This document shows positions 1 through 7,821 of a stretch of DNA of 13,117 nucleotides, piece by piece. This DNA comes from Nitrospirota bacterium. Lineage in GTDB: Bacteria > Nitrospirota > Thermodesulfovibrionia > Thermodesulfovibrionales > Dissulfurispiraceae. Position numbers and translations under genes: made by a program. Under the pieces are notes generated by a model. That model was given only the letters and a program-made list of their open reading frames with translations, searched no databases and was not told where the DNA came from. The stretch covers positions 1-13,117 of the forward strand of contig JACREW010000132.1 in assembly GCA_016212685.1 (NCBI GenBank), in the 5' to 3' direction. Position 1 is the first letter of the stretch; every line of letters starts with the position of its first letter.

Positions 1-138
1 ACAGATATTCGGCGAATTACCCAATAAGTGAGCACCGATGCGGATGACGGGAAGGCATATGCCGGTTGGAAATTTCGCCGGTAAAGTCTTTTCCGCCATG
101 CCTTCCATGCCTTTTTAATGTTTGATTGCAAATTATGG

Positions 139-302
139 GATGTGAGGCGTGCTGAAAAAGTCTTTACTCATATGGAATGTCATAACAACATTCTCTCTCT
201 CGTCAGTTGCAACAGTGCTTTGTTATTAATTGATACAAATATAATCTTTGGATTGCACCGGCAATTACACTTAGTAAAGGCTTTTGAAGTATGCCTCACA
301 TC
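139..302. repeat. 164-bp imperfect inverted-repeat element (MITE-like or structured RNA)
   Basis: The left arm (139-168, beginning GATGTGAGGC and ending CTTTACT) matches the reverse complement of the right arm (273-302) at 25 of 30 positions. Three of the five differences would be G-U pairs in RNA, so a transcript could close a 30-bp stem with only two mismatches. The interior folds further: GAATGT/ACATTC (175-180 with 188-193), a weak AACA/TGTT stem (211-214 with 221-224) and ATTGC/GCAAT around ACCG (252-265). No open frame or target-site duplication is clear. It could be a decayed miniature mobile element or a multi-branched noncoding RNA; the sequence alone does not decide. Confidence 0.5.
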
Positions 303-327
303 ACTATGATTAGGGATTATAAACATG

Positions 328-355
328 TGGAAAACATTGAAAATTTTGCTATAAT
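328..355 (+). promoter_or_regulatory. Extended -10 sigma70-type promoter for the GAF-GspE-cyclase operon
   Basis: TATAAT at 350-355 is a perfect -10 hexamer and is preceded by TGC (347-349), giving the extended -10 form TGnTATAAT. A weak -35 (TGGAAA, 328-333) sits 16 bp upstream; the better-looking TTGAAA at 337-342 is too close to act as -35. Transcription would start near 361-363, leaving an RNA leader of about 20 bases with the AAGGAG ribosome binding site (371-376) just ahead of the ATG at 383. Confidence 0.7.
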
Positions 356-382
356 GTAACGAGTTCTTAAAAGGAGACCCTT

Positions 383-1240
383 ATGGGACAGCTTGCCTTA
401 AAGACAGAAAACTTTTTCGATATCCTCGACACTATTCTTTCGACCCTCAATATCGATTCCGTGCTTACAACAGTGGTTAATGATATAAAGTTACTCCTCG
501 GAGCCGATAGGTGCACGCTTTTTTTGGTCGACAGCGATAATAACGAGCTCTACTCAAAAGTCCTTCAGGCAGACAATCTCGTGGAAATAAGGGTTCCGGT
601 TACGAACAGAAGCCTTGCGGGATACTCATCGATGTCTGGAGAAATCTTGAATATAAAAGACGCGTATGACGATGCCGAATTAATAGCCGTATGCAAAGAT
701 TTGTGCTTCGATAAGAGATGGGATGAAAAGAGCGGGTACAGGACAAAGAGCGTGCTGGCGGTTCCGGTTAAGGCAAAGGGAGAGGTGGTCGGGGTTTTTC
801 AAGCCCTTAATAAGTCCGATGGCTTTTCCGATATCGATGTCGATATGATGGAGCAGCTCGCTTTTCTCTTAGGCATTGCGGTTAATAATGCGCTCTCATA
901 TCAGGCTATCGAGGAAGAGAGAAAACTCAGGGGATATATCATCGACGATATCGAAGAGGGCCTCTGCATTCTCGATCCAAAAAGGAAAATCCTTTCCGCA
1001 AGCAAGTTTCTCGAAATTATGAGCGGCATGAGGCATTCTGCCGATTCTATGATCGGAGAAGATCTGCTCGACTTGTTCCCGAGCTTCAGGGGCACGGAAA
1101 TTGAGCAAAAGATAAATGAAGTTCTAACAAAAGGGTATAAGATGATTGCCCAGTTGTCGGTGCTCGAAGTCAAAGTTATCCCTTATCTCGATGAGAAAAA
1201 TAAGGTGCGCAAACTAATACTCATATTTACGAGGATATGA
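383..1240 (+). CDS. GAF domain sensor protein with C-terminal PAS-like domain
   Basis: This 285-residue soluble protein appears to be a one-component or adaptor-type sensor. Residues about 24-172 form a GAF domain: helix, then GADRCTLFLVD, the central SLAGYSSMSGEILNI segment, and the closing strands SVLAVPVKAKGEVVGVFQALN. A helical linker (about 173-183) leads into a second domain (about 184-283, starting IIDDIEEGLCILDPKRKIL) that reads like a PAS fold. I see no kinase, GGDEF or DNA-binding output domain, so it probably signals by protein contact. GAF domains commonly bind cyclic nucleotides or other small ligands. The ATG has AAGGAG six bases upstream, and the stop overlaps the next start as ATGA, indicating translational coupling with the GspE-like ATPase. 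The ligand is unknown; binding cAMP from the cyclase two genes downstream is an attractive but untested idea. Confidence 0.8.
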   Translation: MGQLALKTENFFDILDTILSTLNIDSVLTTVVNDIKLLLGADRCTLFLVDSDNNELYSKVLQADNLVEIRVPVTNRSLAGYSSMSGEILNIKDAYDDAELIAVCKDLCFDKRWDEKSGYRTKSVLAVPVKAKGEVVGVFQALNKSDGFSDIDVDMMEQLAFLLGIAVNNALSYQAIEEERKLRGYIIDDIEEGLCILDPKRKILSASKFLEIMSGMRHSADSMIGEDLLDLFPSFRGTEIEQKINEVLTKGYKMIAQLSVLEVKVIPYLDEKNKVRKLILIFTRI

Positions 1241-3018
1241 TGGACTTAAAGAAACCGCTCGATGCTAAAGATACAAAAAAGGCTCCTAAAAAGAGTCTCG
1301 AAGAGCTTGCCGTAGAAAAAGGGCTTGTAACACCGGAACAATTGCAGGAACTGGTTCAGAAAGTTCTAAAGGAAAGGAAAAATCTTGAGCAGCTTCTTAT
1401 AGAAGCGGGCGTTCCCGAAGAAAAGGTAACGGCCGCGCTTGCGGAGTCGCTCGGGTATGAGTTTCTGGATATAACTACCACCACAATGCAGTCCGATCTG
1501 ATGAAAATAATCAAGCCGGCTTACGCGAAACATCTGAAGGTGCTGCCCTTGAAGTTTCAGGAGCCGGTGCTGACCGTCGCAATGGTCGAACCGAGAGATC
1601 TGATGGCGCTCGATGAGATAACGCGTTTTTGCAAAGACGCGCGGTTTACCGTAAAAACTGTGAAGGTAGTCGTGACCACGCAGGCCAAACTGTTTGCCGG
1701 CATAGACAAATTTTACTGGCTTGCCAAGGACAAGGGAAAAGACAAGGAGAATTTAGGGCTCGGCACCCTGCTCGACACTGTCGCCGAAACGATGAGAATG
1801 GAAGTCGAAATGGCGGAGTTGGCTCAGGAAGAGGCCACGGAAAACAGCCAGCCTATAGTGCTTCTTGCAAACAGGATAGTAGAGGAAGCCGTGGGCAGGA
1901 GGGCCAGCGATATACACCTTGAACCTTCGCTGTATAATCTGCGCGTCAGATACCGCGTTGACGGAGATCTTGCTGAAGTAATGAGGGTTCCCAAGTATGC
2001 CCAGGACGCTATAATAACGCGGTTTAAAATCATGGCTGACCTTAGGATAGACGAAAAGAGAGTGCCTCAGGACGGAAGGGTGGATTTTACAAAATACAAT
2101 TCAAGCTTCGAAATAGATCTCAGGGTATCGACCGTGCCTACTCCGTTTGGAGAGGACGTCGTCATGAGAATTCTCGACAAATCGGGCAATGTCCTGACTC
2201 TCGACATGCTCGGATTTAACGACCACTGCATGAAACTCTACAGAGAAGCGATACAAGTGCCTTACGGGATATTGTTGCACGTAGGGCCGACAGGAAGTGG
2301 AAAATCTACCGCTCTCTTTGCAGCGCTAAAGACGCTCGACACCCCGGATGTAAAAATAGTTACCGCCGAAGATCCTGTAGAAACAACCCTTGGAGGGCAG
2401 ATTATACAGAGCAGCGTAAACCCGGCAACTAATTATACATTCGCAAAGGCCCTTAAGGCGTTTATGCGGCATGACCCGGATATTATTCTCATCGGCGAAA
2501 TAAGAGATATCGAAACCGCGAAGTCGGCTGTAGAGGCATCGCTTACAGGACATATGGTTTTCTCTACATTGCATACGAATGACGCGGTGGGCACGGTGAC
2601 GAGGCTTATCGAAATGGGCGTGGAAACATATCTGATCGCGGACTCCCTTGTTCTTGTCTGCGCCCAGAGGCTTGCGAGGAGAATATGTTCAAAATGCAAG
2701 GAATCGTATGAGGCGACAAAGGAAGAGGAAGAACTGTCCAAAGGAGATATAAAGGCAGGAACGATTCTATATAGGGGCAAGGGGTGCGAGGCATGCGACG
2801 GCAGCGGTGAAAGAGGGCGTACCGGCATTTACGAAGTCCTTTTGATAGGCAAAGAGTTCAGGAACCTGCTCATTAAAGGCGCGCAGACGGACGAATTAAG
2901 GCGGGCAGCGATTCAGTCAGGCATGATGACGCTACGGCAGGAGGCTATAGACAAGGCATTGAAAGGCGTTATCAGTCTCAATCAAGTGCTCGAAAATACG
3001 TTAGCCGAGAGCACGTAA
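1237..3018 (+). CDS. GspE/PilB-family type II secretion / type IV pilus assembly ATPase
   Basis: A full-length (593-residue) cytoplasmic hexameric motor ATPase that powers pseudopilus or pilus assembly. A short lysine-rich tail is followed by an MshEN/GSPII_E_N-type N-terminal domain (about 25-165, including GLVTPEQLQELVQ and LDITTTTMQSDLMKII). The catalytic core is intact: ASDIHLE (223-229), the Asp box region RIDEKRVPQDGR (270-281), Walker A GPTGSGKST (350-358), Walker B region DPDIILIGEIRD (413-424) and His box with H439 and H446. The zinc-binding tetracysteine is present (C484, C487, C517, C520), which favours GspE/PilB over the retraction ATPase PilT. Two adjacent ATG codons (1237 and 1240) could each start it. 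No other pilus or secretion genes are nearby, so GspE and PilB roles cannot be separated. It is flanked by a sensor and a cyclase in one apparent operon. Confidence 0.93.
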   Translation: MMDLKKPLDAKDTKKAPKKSLEELAVEKGLVTPEQLQELVQKVLKERKNLEQLLIEAGVPEEKVTAALAESLGYEFLDITTTTMQSDLMKIIKPAYAKHLKVLPLKFQEPVLTVAMVEPRDLMALDEITRFCKDARFTVKTVKVVVTTQAKLFAGIDKFYWLAKDKGKDKENLGLGTLLDTVAETMRMEVEMAELAQEEATENSQPIVLLANRIVEEAVGRRASDIHLEPSLYNLRVRYRVDGDLAEVMRVPKYAQDAIITRFKIMADLRIDEKRVPQDGRVDFTKYNSSFEIDLRVSTVPTPFGEDVVMRILDKSGNVLTLDMLGFNDHCMKLYREAIQVPYGILLHVGPTGSGKSTALFAALKTLDTPDVKIVTAEDPVETTLGGQIIQSSVNPATNYTFAKALKAFMRHDPDIILIGEIRDIETAKSAVEASLTGHMVFSTLHTNDAVGTVTRLIEMGVETYLIADSLVLVCAQRLARRICSKCKESYEATKEEEELSKGDIKAGTILYRGKGCEACDGSGERGRTGIYEVLLIGKEFRNLLIKGAQTDELRRAAIQSGMMTLRQEAIDKALKGVISLNQVLENTLAEST

Positions 3019-3026
3019 ACGTTCAT

Positions 3027-5060
3027 ATGGAAAATTCACCCTTTAGAAAAGGGACGCTGAATCATTTAATAAGAAGTCTTGCAGCCGTTTTCACTCAAGG
3101 GACTAAAAGAAACAGGGCGGCTTTTCTTATCGGTCTTATCGTTACAAGTTTGCTGGCCGGATTAATGTTTCTAAAACTGTCACCGCTGGAAGCCCTCGAA
3201 GAAAAACTCTACGATTACAGGTTTAAGATAAGGGGCGCTATAAAGCCGCCGGACAATATTTTTATTGCTGCGATAGACGAAAAGAGCATCGAGAGGCTCG
3301 GCAGATGGCCGTGGAACAGGGATAAGATAGCGGCTCTGGTCAAAAGATTAACCGACGCAGGCGCCGAACTGATAGTTTTCGACGTTATCTTCAGCGAGAG
3401 AGAGAAAAACGACATTCTTCTCGGCGCGGCAATAAAGAATGCGGGAAATGTAATATTGCCGGTAGTCTTCGACTTTGAGAGGGAAGCGAAAATATCCGAG
3501 AATGAGCTGCTTGCCGGAGCGGCCTTCAGTTCCGTTAGGGATCCGGATATGTTCAACAAATACAACCCGATAATGTCTAAGGGTGTTCTTATACCAGTAC
3601 CGGAACTCATAAAAGAGGCGATGACCATCGGGCATATAAATATGTTCCCCGACGGCGACGGCACACTGCGTTGGGAGTCGCTGGTAATCGAGCACGGCGG
3701 TTATCTTTATCCTTCGATAACGCTTCAGGCTGCGGCCGTTTATCTTGGAATTCCTCCGGGGAAGGTTGTTTTAAAAGCAACGGAAGGTATTCATGTAGGC
3801 AAACGGTATATACCGACCGACCGGTGGGGCAGGGCGCTGATCAATTATTACGGCTCGAACCAGACGTTTAAGTATATTCCCATATCCGACATAATCGAGG
3901 GCAAGGCAGGGAATGAAATTTTGCAGGGCAAGATCGTTTTAATCGGAGCGTCTGCGGTAGGCATTTACGACCTGAGAGTAACTCCTTTTTCTCCTGCAAT
4001 GCCGGGGGTCGAAAAACACGCGAGCGTTATCACCTCCATACTCGAAAATAAATTCATAAAGACAGTCCCCTTCTTTATAAATCTGCTTGTTCTTATCTTA
4101 TTCGGGATACTGCTGTCTTTTTTGATTCCGGGATATAAAGCGCTCGGCGCGTCAGTCGTGACAGGGCTGTTTCTTCTGTTTATTCTTGCGGCAGGTTATG
4201 TCCTGTTTGCCTATAAGGGTCTGTGGGTGAATGTCACATACGCTTCGCTGAACACGCTGATCATTTTTATAAGTATAACGGCATATAACTATGCCGTTGA
4301 AGAGAAGCATGCAAAAAGGATGAAGGCGATGTTTTCGAGTTACGTAACCGAAAGGGTCGTGAATGAGCTTATCAAAAATCCCGAAATGGCTAAACTCGGA
4401 GGCGCGCGCAGGGAGATTACCGTTCTTTTTTCGGATGTCAGAGGGTTTACCTCTTTTTCAGAAAAGCACTCTCCTGAAGAGGTCGTTACCATATTGAATG
4501 AATATCTGGGTGAAATGACCGATATAGTATTTAAATGGGAAGGCACTCTCGATAAATTCATAGGAGATGCGATTTTAGCTTTCTGGAATGCGCCCATGCC
4601 TCAGGAAAATCACGCGGAACTTGCCGTTAAGTGCGCGTTGAACATGGTGACGCGGCTCAAGGAACTCCAGGCGAAATGGGAGGCCGCAGGCAAGCCTTCC
4701 CTCGACTGTGGAATAGGCATAAACACCGGCGAAGTGATTGTCGGAAATATCGGCGCCGAGGGCAAAAAGATGGATTACACGGTAATCGGAGACCATGTAA
4801 ACCTCGGTTCGAGGGTAGAGAGTCTTACAAGAAAATACGACGTCCATATCCTTGCTACGGAATTTACAATGAACAAAATTAAGGATTTGATTGCGAGCGG
4901 CAGACTATGGAGGACCGAGGCGAGAGGGTTGGAGAAAGTCGTAGTCAAGGGCAAGGAAAGACCTGTGGAGATTTACGAGGTCAAGACCCTTGAGCAGGGC
5001 ACAGAGTCGAGGGTGGTAGAAATGGAGGAAGAGAAGATTACTGTTATGAAGGAAAAATAA
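3027..5060 (+). CDS. CHASE2-domain membrane adenylate cyclase (class III)
   Basis: A 677-residue membrane receptor that should make cAMP from ATP in response to an extracytoplasmic signal. Transmembrane segment about 32-49 is followed by an extracytoplasmic CHASE2 domain (about 55-345, with DEKSIERLGRWPWNR and IVFDVIFSE), three more transmembrane segments (about 349-367, 372-396, 400-424) and a cytoplasmic cyclase domain (about 455-640). Catalytic residues are complete: metal-binding D470 (FSDVRGFT) and D514 (KFIGD), adenine-contact K510, and N592 and R596 (VNLGSR). The second base-selecting position, seven residues before N592, is T585 rather than Asp, the Lys/Thr pairing of class IIIb adenylate cyclases. 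A guanylate cyclase is unlikely because K510 is kept. It starts 8 bp after the ATPase gene with no strong ribosome binding site, so it is probably cotranscribed and translated by reinitiation. Confidence 0.92.
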   Translation: MENSPFRKGTLNHLIRSLAAVFTQGTKRNRAAFLIGLIVTSLLAGLMFLKLSPLEALEEKLYDYRFKIRGAIKPPDNIFIAAIDEKSIERLGRWPWNRDKIAALVKRLTDAGAELIVFDVIFSEREKNDILLGAAIKNAGNVILPVVFDFEREAKISENELLAGAAFSSVRDPDMFNKYNPIMSKGVLIPVPELIKEAMTIGHINMFPDGDGTLRWESLVIEHGGYLYPSITLQAAAVYLGIPPGKVVLKATEGIHVGKRYIPTDRWGRALINYYGSNQTFKYIPISDIIEGKAGNEILQGKIVLIGASAVGIYDLRVTPFSPAMPGVEKHASVITSILENKFIKTVPFFINLLVLILFGILLSFLIPGYKALGASVVTGLFLLFILAAGYVLFAYKGLWVNVTYASLNTLIIFISITAYNYAVEEKHAKRMKAMFSSYVTERVVNELIKNPEMAKLGGARREITVLFSDVRGFTSFSEKHSPEEVVTILNEYLGEMTDIVFKWEGTLDKFIGDAILAFWNAPMPQENHAELAVKCALNMVTRLKELQAKWEAAGKPSLDCGIGINTGEVIVGNIGAEGKKMDYTVIGDHVNLGSRVESLTRKYDVHILATEFTMNKIKDLIASGRLWRTEARGLEKVVVKGKERPVEIYEVKTLEQGTESRVVEMEEEKITVMKEK

Positions 5061-5081
5061 AACATTTTCAACTTTTTAAAT

Positions 5082-6476
5082 TTATACCGTTGCCGCTTCT
5101 ATCCCCTTTACCAAAGCCTCAACCTCATTATCCCCTATCGTCCTTGCGTCGATGATCAATGCGTTGTCTTTAATCCTCGCGATTATGGGCGGGTTGCCGT
5201 GGCGCAGGCGTTCTTCGAGTCTGTTTACCGATAATTTTTTAGGCTTGACGGCAACTGCAAATGTCTTGAATTCTATTTCAGGCAGCGCGCCGCCGCCGGA
5301 TTGGGACGAATCTTCGATCACATCCATCTCTGCGATAGCCTCTTTTATTTCCCGCTTCAGCCTCATCGAGATTTTCTTTGCCCTCGCCTTTATTTCATTA
5401 ACATCCTGCAAAAGCATCCTTACTGTCGGTATATTTACTTTAGCCTTATCCTCATCGAGGTAGTTCATTAAAACCGCTTCAAAGGCGGAAAGGGTAAGCT
5501 TATCTATCCTCACCGCGCGCATTAGCGGATTTTTTGAGATCTTCTCTATCAAGTCCGATTTCCCGACTATCACTCCGCCCTGCGGGCCTCCCAAGAGCTT
5601 GTCTCCGCTGAATGTAACAATATCGCAGCCTGATTTGACTATTTCTTGAACTGTAGGCTCGATGTGAACGCCGTAAGGTTTTAAATCGATAAGACATCCG
5701 CTTCCGAGGTCGAACATCACGGGAATGTTATGCTTTTTGCCGAGGGTTGTCATTTCTTCTATCTCAACCTGTTTTGTAAACCCGATTGTCCTGAAATTGG
5801 ATTGATGCACCTTTAAAAGCAATCCGGTGTTTTCATTTATCGCCGATTCATAGTCGCGGACATGGGTTTTATTTGTTGTTCCGACTTCTCTAAGAATCGC
5901 TCCGCTTGCGCTCATAACATCGGGAACCCTGAAAGACCCTCCTATCTCGACAAGCTCGCCTCTCGATACTATTACCTCTTTGCCTTTTGCGAGGGCGGTC
6001 AGGCATACAAATACCGCCGCCGCGTTATTATTTACGATAAGGCTGCTCTCCGCTCCTGTTATTTCATTCAATAATCTTTGTATGTGCGAATATCTTTTGC
6101 CCCTTTCGCCTTTTTCGAGATCGTATTCTAAATTTGAATATCCGCACGCGACTTTTTTCACGTTCTCTAATATCTCTTCAGAAAGCACCGACCTTCCTAA
6201 GTTTGTATGCATTACAACGCCTGTTGCGTTAATAACAGGCATTAGGCTGAAAACGGAAAGCCTTTCGATCCTGTGCTGAATATGAGGGAGCATATCTTCC
6301 AATGAGATCTCTTTTATCTCGTCTTTCAGTACCGCCTGCCTCGTTTGCTCGATGATCTCGCGGATCGCCTGAAGCACATACCGCCTCGGATATGATTCCT
6401 GCCATTCTAATCCTTTTTCGGATTTCAATATCTCATCAACGGACGGAAGGGATGCCAAGAGTTTTTGTTTAGTCAT
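5082..6476 (-). CDS. selA: L-seryl-tRNA(Sec) selenium transferase (selenocysteine synthase)
   Basis: SelA is a PLP enzyme that converts seryl-tRNA(Sec) to selenocysteinyl-tRNA(Sec) using selenophosphate. At 464 residues it has the usual bacterial length. The N-terminal region (LLASLPSVDEILKS) is the small tRNA-binding domain. The core carries PVINATGVVMHTNLGRS, NNNAAAVFVCLTALA, LVEIGGSFRVPDVM and VMFDLGSGCL. The PLP lysine is K293 in TFSGDKLLGGPQGG, close to the equivalent lysine of E. coli SelA (K295). It is convergent with the cyclase gene across only 21 bp, which contain no evident terminator hairpin. selB, selD and the tRNA-Sec gene are not in the window, so the rest of the selenocysteine machinery must lie elsewhere. 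A promoter is visible upstream (6516-6544). The ribosome binding site is weak, with a G-rich run about ten bases before the ATG. Confidence 0.96.
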   Translation of the reverse strand: MTKQKLLASLPSVDEILKSEKGLEWQESYPRRYVLQAIREIIEQTRQAVLKDEIKEISLEDMLPHIQHRIERLSVFSLMPVINATGVVMHTNLGRSVLSEEILENVKKVACGYSNLEYDLEKGERGKRYSHIQRLLNEITGAESSLIVNNNAAAVFVCLTALAKGKEVIVSRGELVEIGGSFRVPDVMSASGAILREVGTTNKTHVRDYESAINENTGLLLKVHQSNFRTIGFTKQVEIEEMTTLGKKHNIPVMFDLGSGCLIDLKPYGVHIEPTVQEIVKSGCDIVTFSGDKLLGGPQGGVIVGKSDLIEKISKNPLMRAVRIDKLTLSAFEAVLMNYLDEDKAKVNIPTVRMLLQDVNEIKARAKKISMRLKREIKEAIAEMDVIEDSSQSGGGALPEIEFKTFAVAVKPKKLSVNRLEERLRHGNPPIIARIKDNALIIDARTIGDNEVEALVKGIEAATV

Positions 6477-6515
6477 TTTTTTCAGTGCCCCCGGTCAATG
6501 CTTCGATTTGCCTCT

Positions 6516-6544
6516 ATTTTACCCTTTAACAAAAGACTTTTCAA
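6516..6544 (-). promoter_or_regulatory. Sigma70-type promoter of selA, with overlapping inverted repeat
   Basis: On the minus strand, TTGAAA (6544-6539) and TAAAAT (6521-6516) are separated by exactly 17 bp. Transcription would begin near 6509, giving a leader of roughly 30 bases. An inverted repeat, AATACAA (6544-6550), five bases, TTGTATT (6556-6562), abuts and shares one base with the -35 element, a position suitable for a transcription factor. The factor is unknown. Confidence 0.6.
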
Positions 6545-6591
6545 ATACAATGGGTTTGTATTATCATACATATCTTGCGAAATTGCCTGAA

Positions 6592-6640
6592 TAACTCCCC
6601 CTCACCCCCTCTTAACTTAAGAGGGGGTGAGGGGGAGTTA
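6592..6640. repeat. Near-perfect 49-bp palindrome in the aminotransferase leader
   Basis: The left half (6592-6615) is an exact reverse complement of the right half (6617-6640), 24 bp each around a single central C at 6616. One half is C-rich (CCCCCTCACCCCCTCTT) and the other G-rich. As RNA it would form about a 21-bp perfect stem with a short loop. It lacks a following T-run and lies only 12 bases before the AGGAGG at 6653-6658, so it is not a normal terminator. Perfect C/G-rich palindromes like this are typical of dispersed REP-type repeats. Its placement between the likely promoter region and the start codon could affect mRNA stability or translation. Confidence 0.75.
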
Positions 6641-6662
6641 AAATCACTCAGTAGGAGGACTT

Positions 6663-7799
6663 ATGTTAAAGAGATACCTTTTAGCACCCGGGCCCACGCC
6701 TGTGCCGCCCGAAGTGCTTTTGTCGATGGCTATGCCGATAATACACCACAGGTCTCCGGATTTTCTTCCGGTGCTCGATTCCGCGAAGAAAGGGCTTCAA
6801 TGGCTCTTTCAGACAAAAAACGACGTTCTTATCCTTGCCTCGACAGGAACAGGCGGAATGGTCGGCTCTGTGAACAACTTCTTCAATGCCGGAGATAAGG
6901 TGCTTGTCGTCAACGGCGGAAAGTTCGGAGAGAGGTGGACAAAAATCTGTCAGGCGTACGGCCTTAAGGTCGAAGAGATCGTAGTTGAATGGGGATATTC
7001 CATAAAGCCCGCTGCTGTCGAAGCAGCATTGAAGAAAGACCCTGAGATCAAGGGCGTGTTCGTTCAGGCGACAGAGACATCGACAGGCGTGTATCACGAC
7101 ATCGAAGGGCTCGGAAAGGTTATAAGGAATTATCCTGACACGCTCTTTATCGTTGACGCGATAAGCGCGCTCGTTGCTCAGGATATAAGGACGGATGAGT
7201 GGGGCATAGATATACTGGTCGGAGGCTCTCAGAAGGGACTGATGCTGCCTCCGGGACTCGCGTTTGTAAGCGTGAGCGAAAAGGCTTGGAAGAAAAACGA
7301 GACGTCGAAAATGCCCAAGTTCTATTTCAACTTCAAAAAAGAAAGGGAAAATCTCACGAAAAATCAGACAAACTTTACATCCGCGGTTACTTTGATCATA
7401 GGGCTCAATGAGGCCGTTAAAATACTCCAAAAGGAAGGACTTGAGAATGTCTTTAAAAGGCATGCGATGCTTGCCGATGCCACACGCGCGGCTGTAAAGG
7501 CTCTCGGTCTCGGTCTTTATTCCAAAGAGTCTCCGAGCAATTCCGTTACAGCGATTGAAATGCCTGCCGGAATAGACGGTCAAGAAGTATATAAAACGCT
7601 GCGCGAGAAATACGGAATCACGGGCGCAGGAGGGCAGGACAGGGCTAAAGGCAAGATTTACAGGCTCGCTCATTTGGGCTATGCCGATACATTCGATGTT
7701 ATCACAGGCATTGCCGCGCTTGAGATGACTCTCAAGGGCATGGGCGCGAATATCGAACTCGGCAAAGGGGTTGCAAAGGCGCAGGAATTGTTGATGTAG
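6663..7799 (+). CDS. Class V aminotransferase, alanine/serine-glyoxylate type (likely phosphoserine synthesis)
   Basis: A 378-residue PLP-dependent aminotransferase of the serine-pyruvate/alanine-glyoxylate family. Diagnostic stretches are the N-terminal LLAPGPTPVPPEVL and HHRSPDF, the cofactor loop STGTGGMVGSVNNFF, ETSTGVYHDIEGL, the FIVDAISAL strand with the PLP-contacting Asp, and K191 in GGSQKGLMLPPG, the Schiff-base lysine. Near the C terminus KIYRLAHLGYAD carries the substrate-carboxylate Arg. The next gene is serA, so it probably transaminates 3-phosphohydroxypyruvate to phosphoserine in place of a classical SerC; conversion of glyoxylate or hydroxypyruvate is the alternative. The ATG at 6663 has a strong AGGAGG four bases upstream. 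A long antisense frame (7841-6681) overlaps it but is a codon-bias shadow. Confidence 0.88.
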   Translation: MLKRYLLAPGPTPVPPEVLLSMAMPIIHHRSPDFLPVLDSAKKGLQWLFQTKNDVLILASTGTGGMVGSVNNFFNAGDKVLVVNGGKFGERWTKICQAYGLKVEEIVVEWGYSIKPAAVEAALKKDPEIKGVFVQATETSTGVYHDIEGLGKVIRNYPDTLFIVDAISALVAQDIRTDEWGIDILVGGSQKGLMLPPGLAFVSVSEKAWKKNETSKMPKFYFNFKKERENLTKNQTNFTSAVTLIIGLNEAVKILQKEGLENVFKRHAMLADATRAAVKALGLGLYSKESPSNSVTAIEMPAGIDGQEVYKTLREKYGITGAGGQDRAKGKIYRLAHLGYADTFDVITGIAALEMTLKGMGANIELGKGVAKAQELLM

Positions 7800-7821
7800 T
7801 AAAGATAAACAGCAGGTATAT

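Larger units (their letters stand above)
1..382. other. Gene-free leader region upstream of the GAF operon
   Basis: I find no convincing gene here. The only sizeable reading frame (118-309, 63 codons) has no ribosome binding site, lies entirely across an inverted-repeat structure and resembles no family I know. The first 117 bases contain a 9-bp inverted repeat (50-58 GGAAGGCAT with 98-106 ATGCCTTCC) followed by a T-run at 112-116. This could be a weak terminator for a gene left of the window, but the 39-base loop makes that doubtful. Positions 139-302 hold the structured element listed separately, and 328-355 the promoter of the downstream operon. The stretch from 118 to 350 is visibly more AT-rich than the coding DNA that follows. 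Confidence 0.6.

Noticed and set aside
50..116. Riboswitch or strong terminator at the left edge
   Set aside because: The 9-bp inverted repeat has a 39-base loop, and I could not match any known riboswitch core; only a weak terminator remains possible.
118..309. 63-codon plus-strand frame as a small gene
   Set aside because: No ribosome binding site before the ATG, it spans both arms of an inverted repeat, and the protein resembles nothing known.
2433..2828. 131-codon minus-strand frame inside the GspE/PilB gene
   Set aside because: It overlaps catalytic motifs of the real gene and its Ser-rich sequence has no family resemblance.
6575..6898. 107-codon frame across the palindrome and the start of the aminotransferase
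   Set aside because: The frame runs through the palindrome and out of phase into a strongly supported gene; no ribosome binding site.
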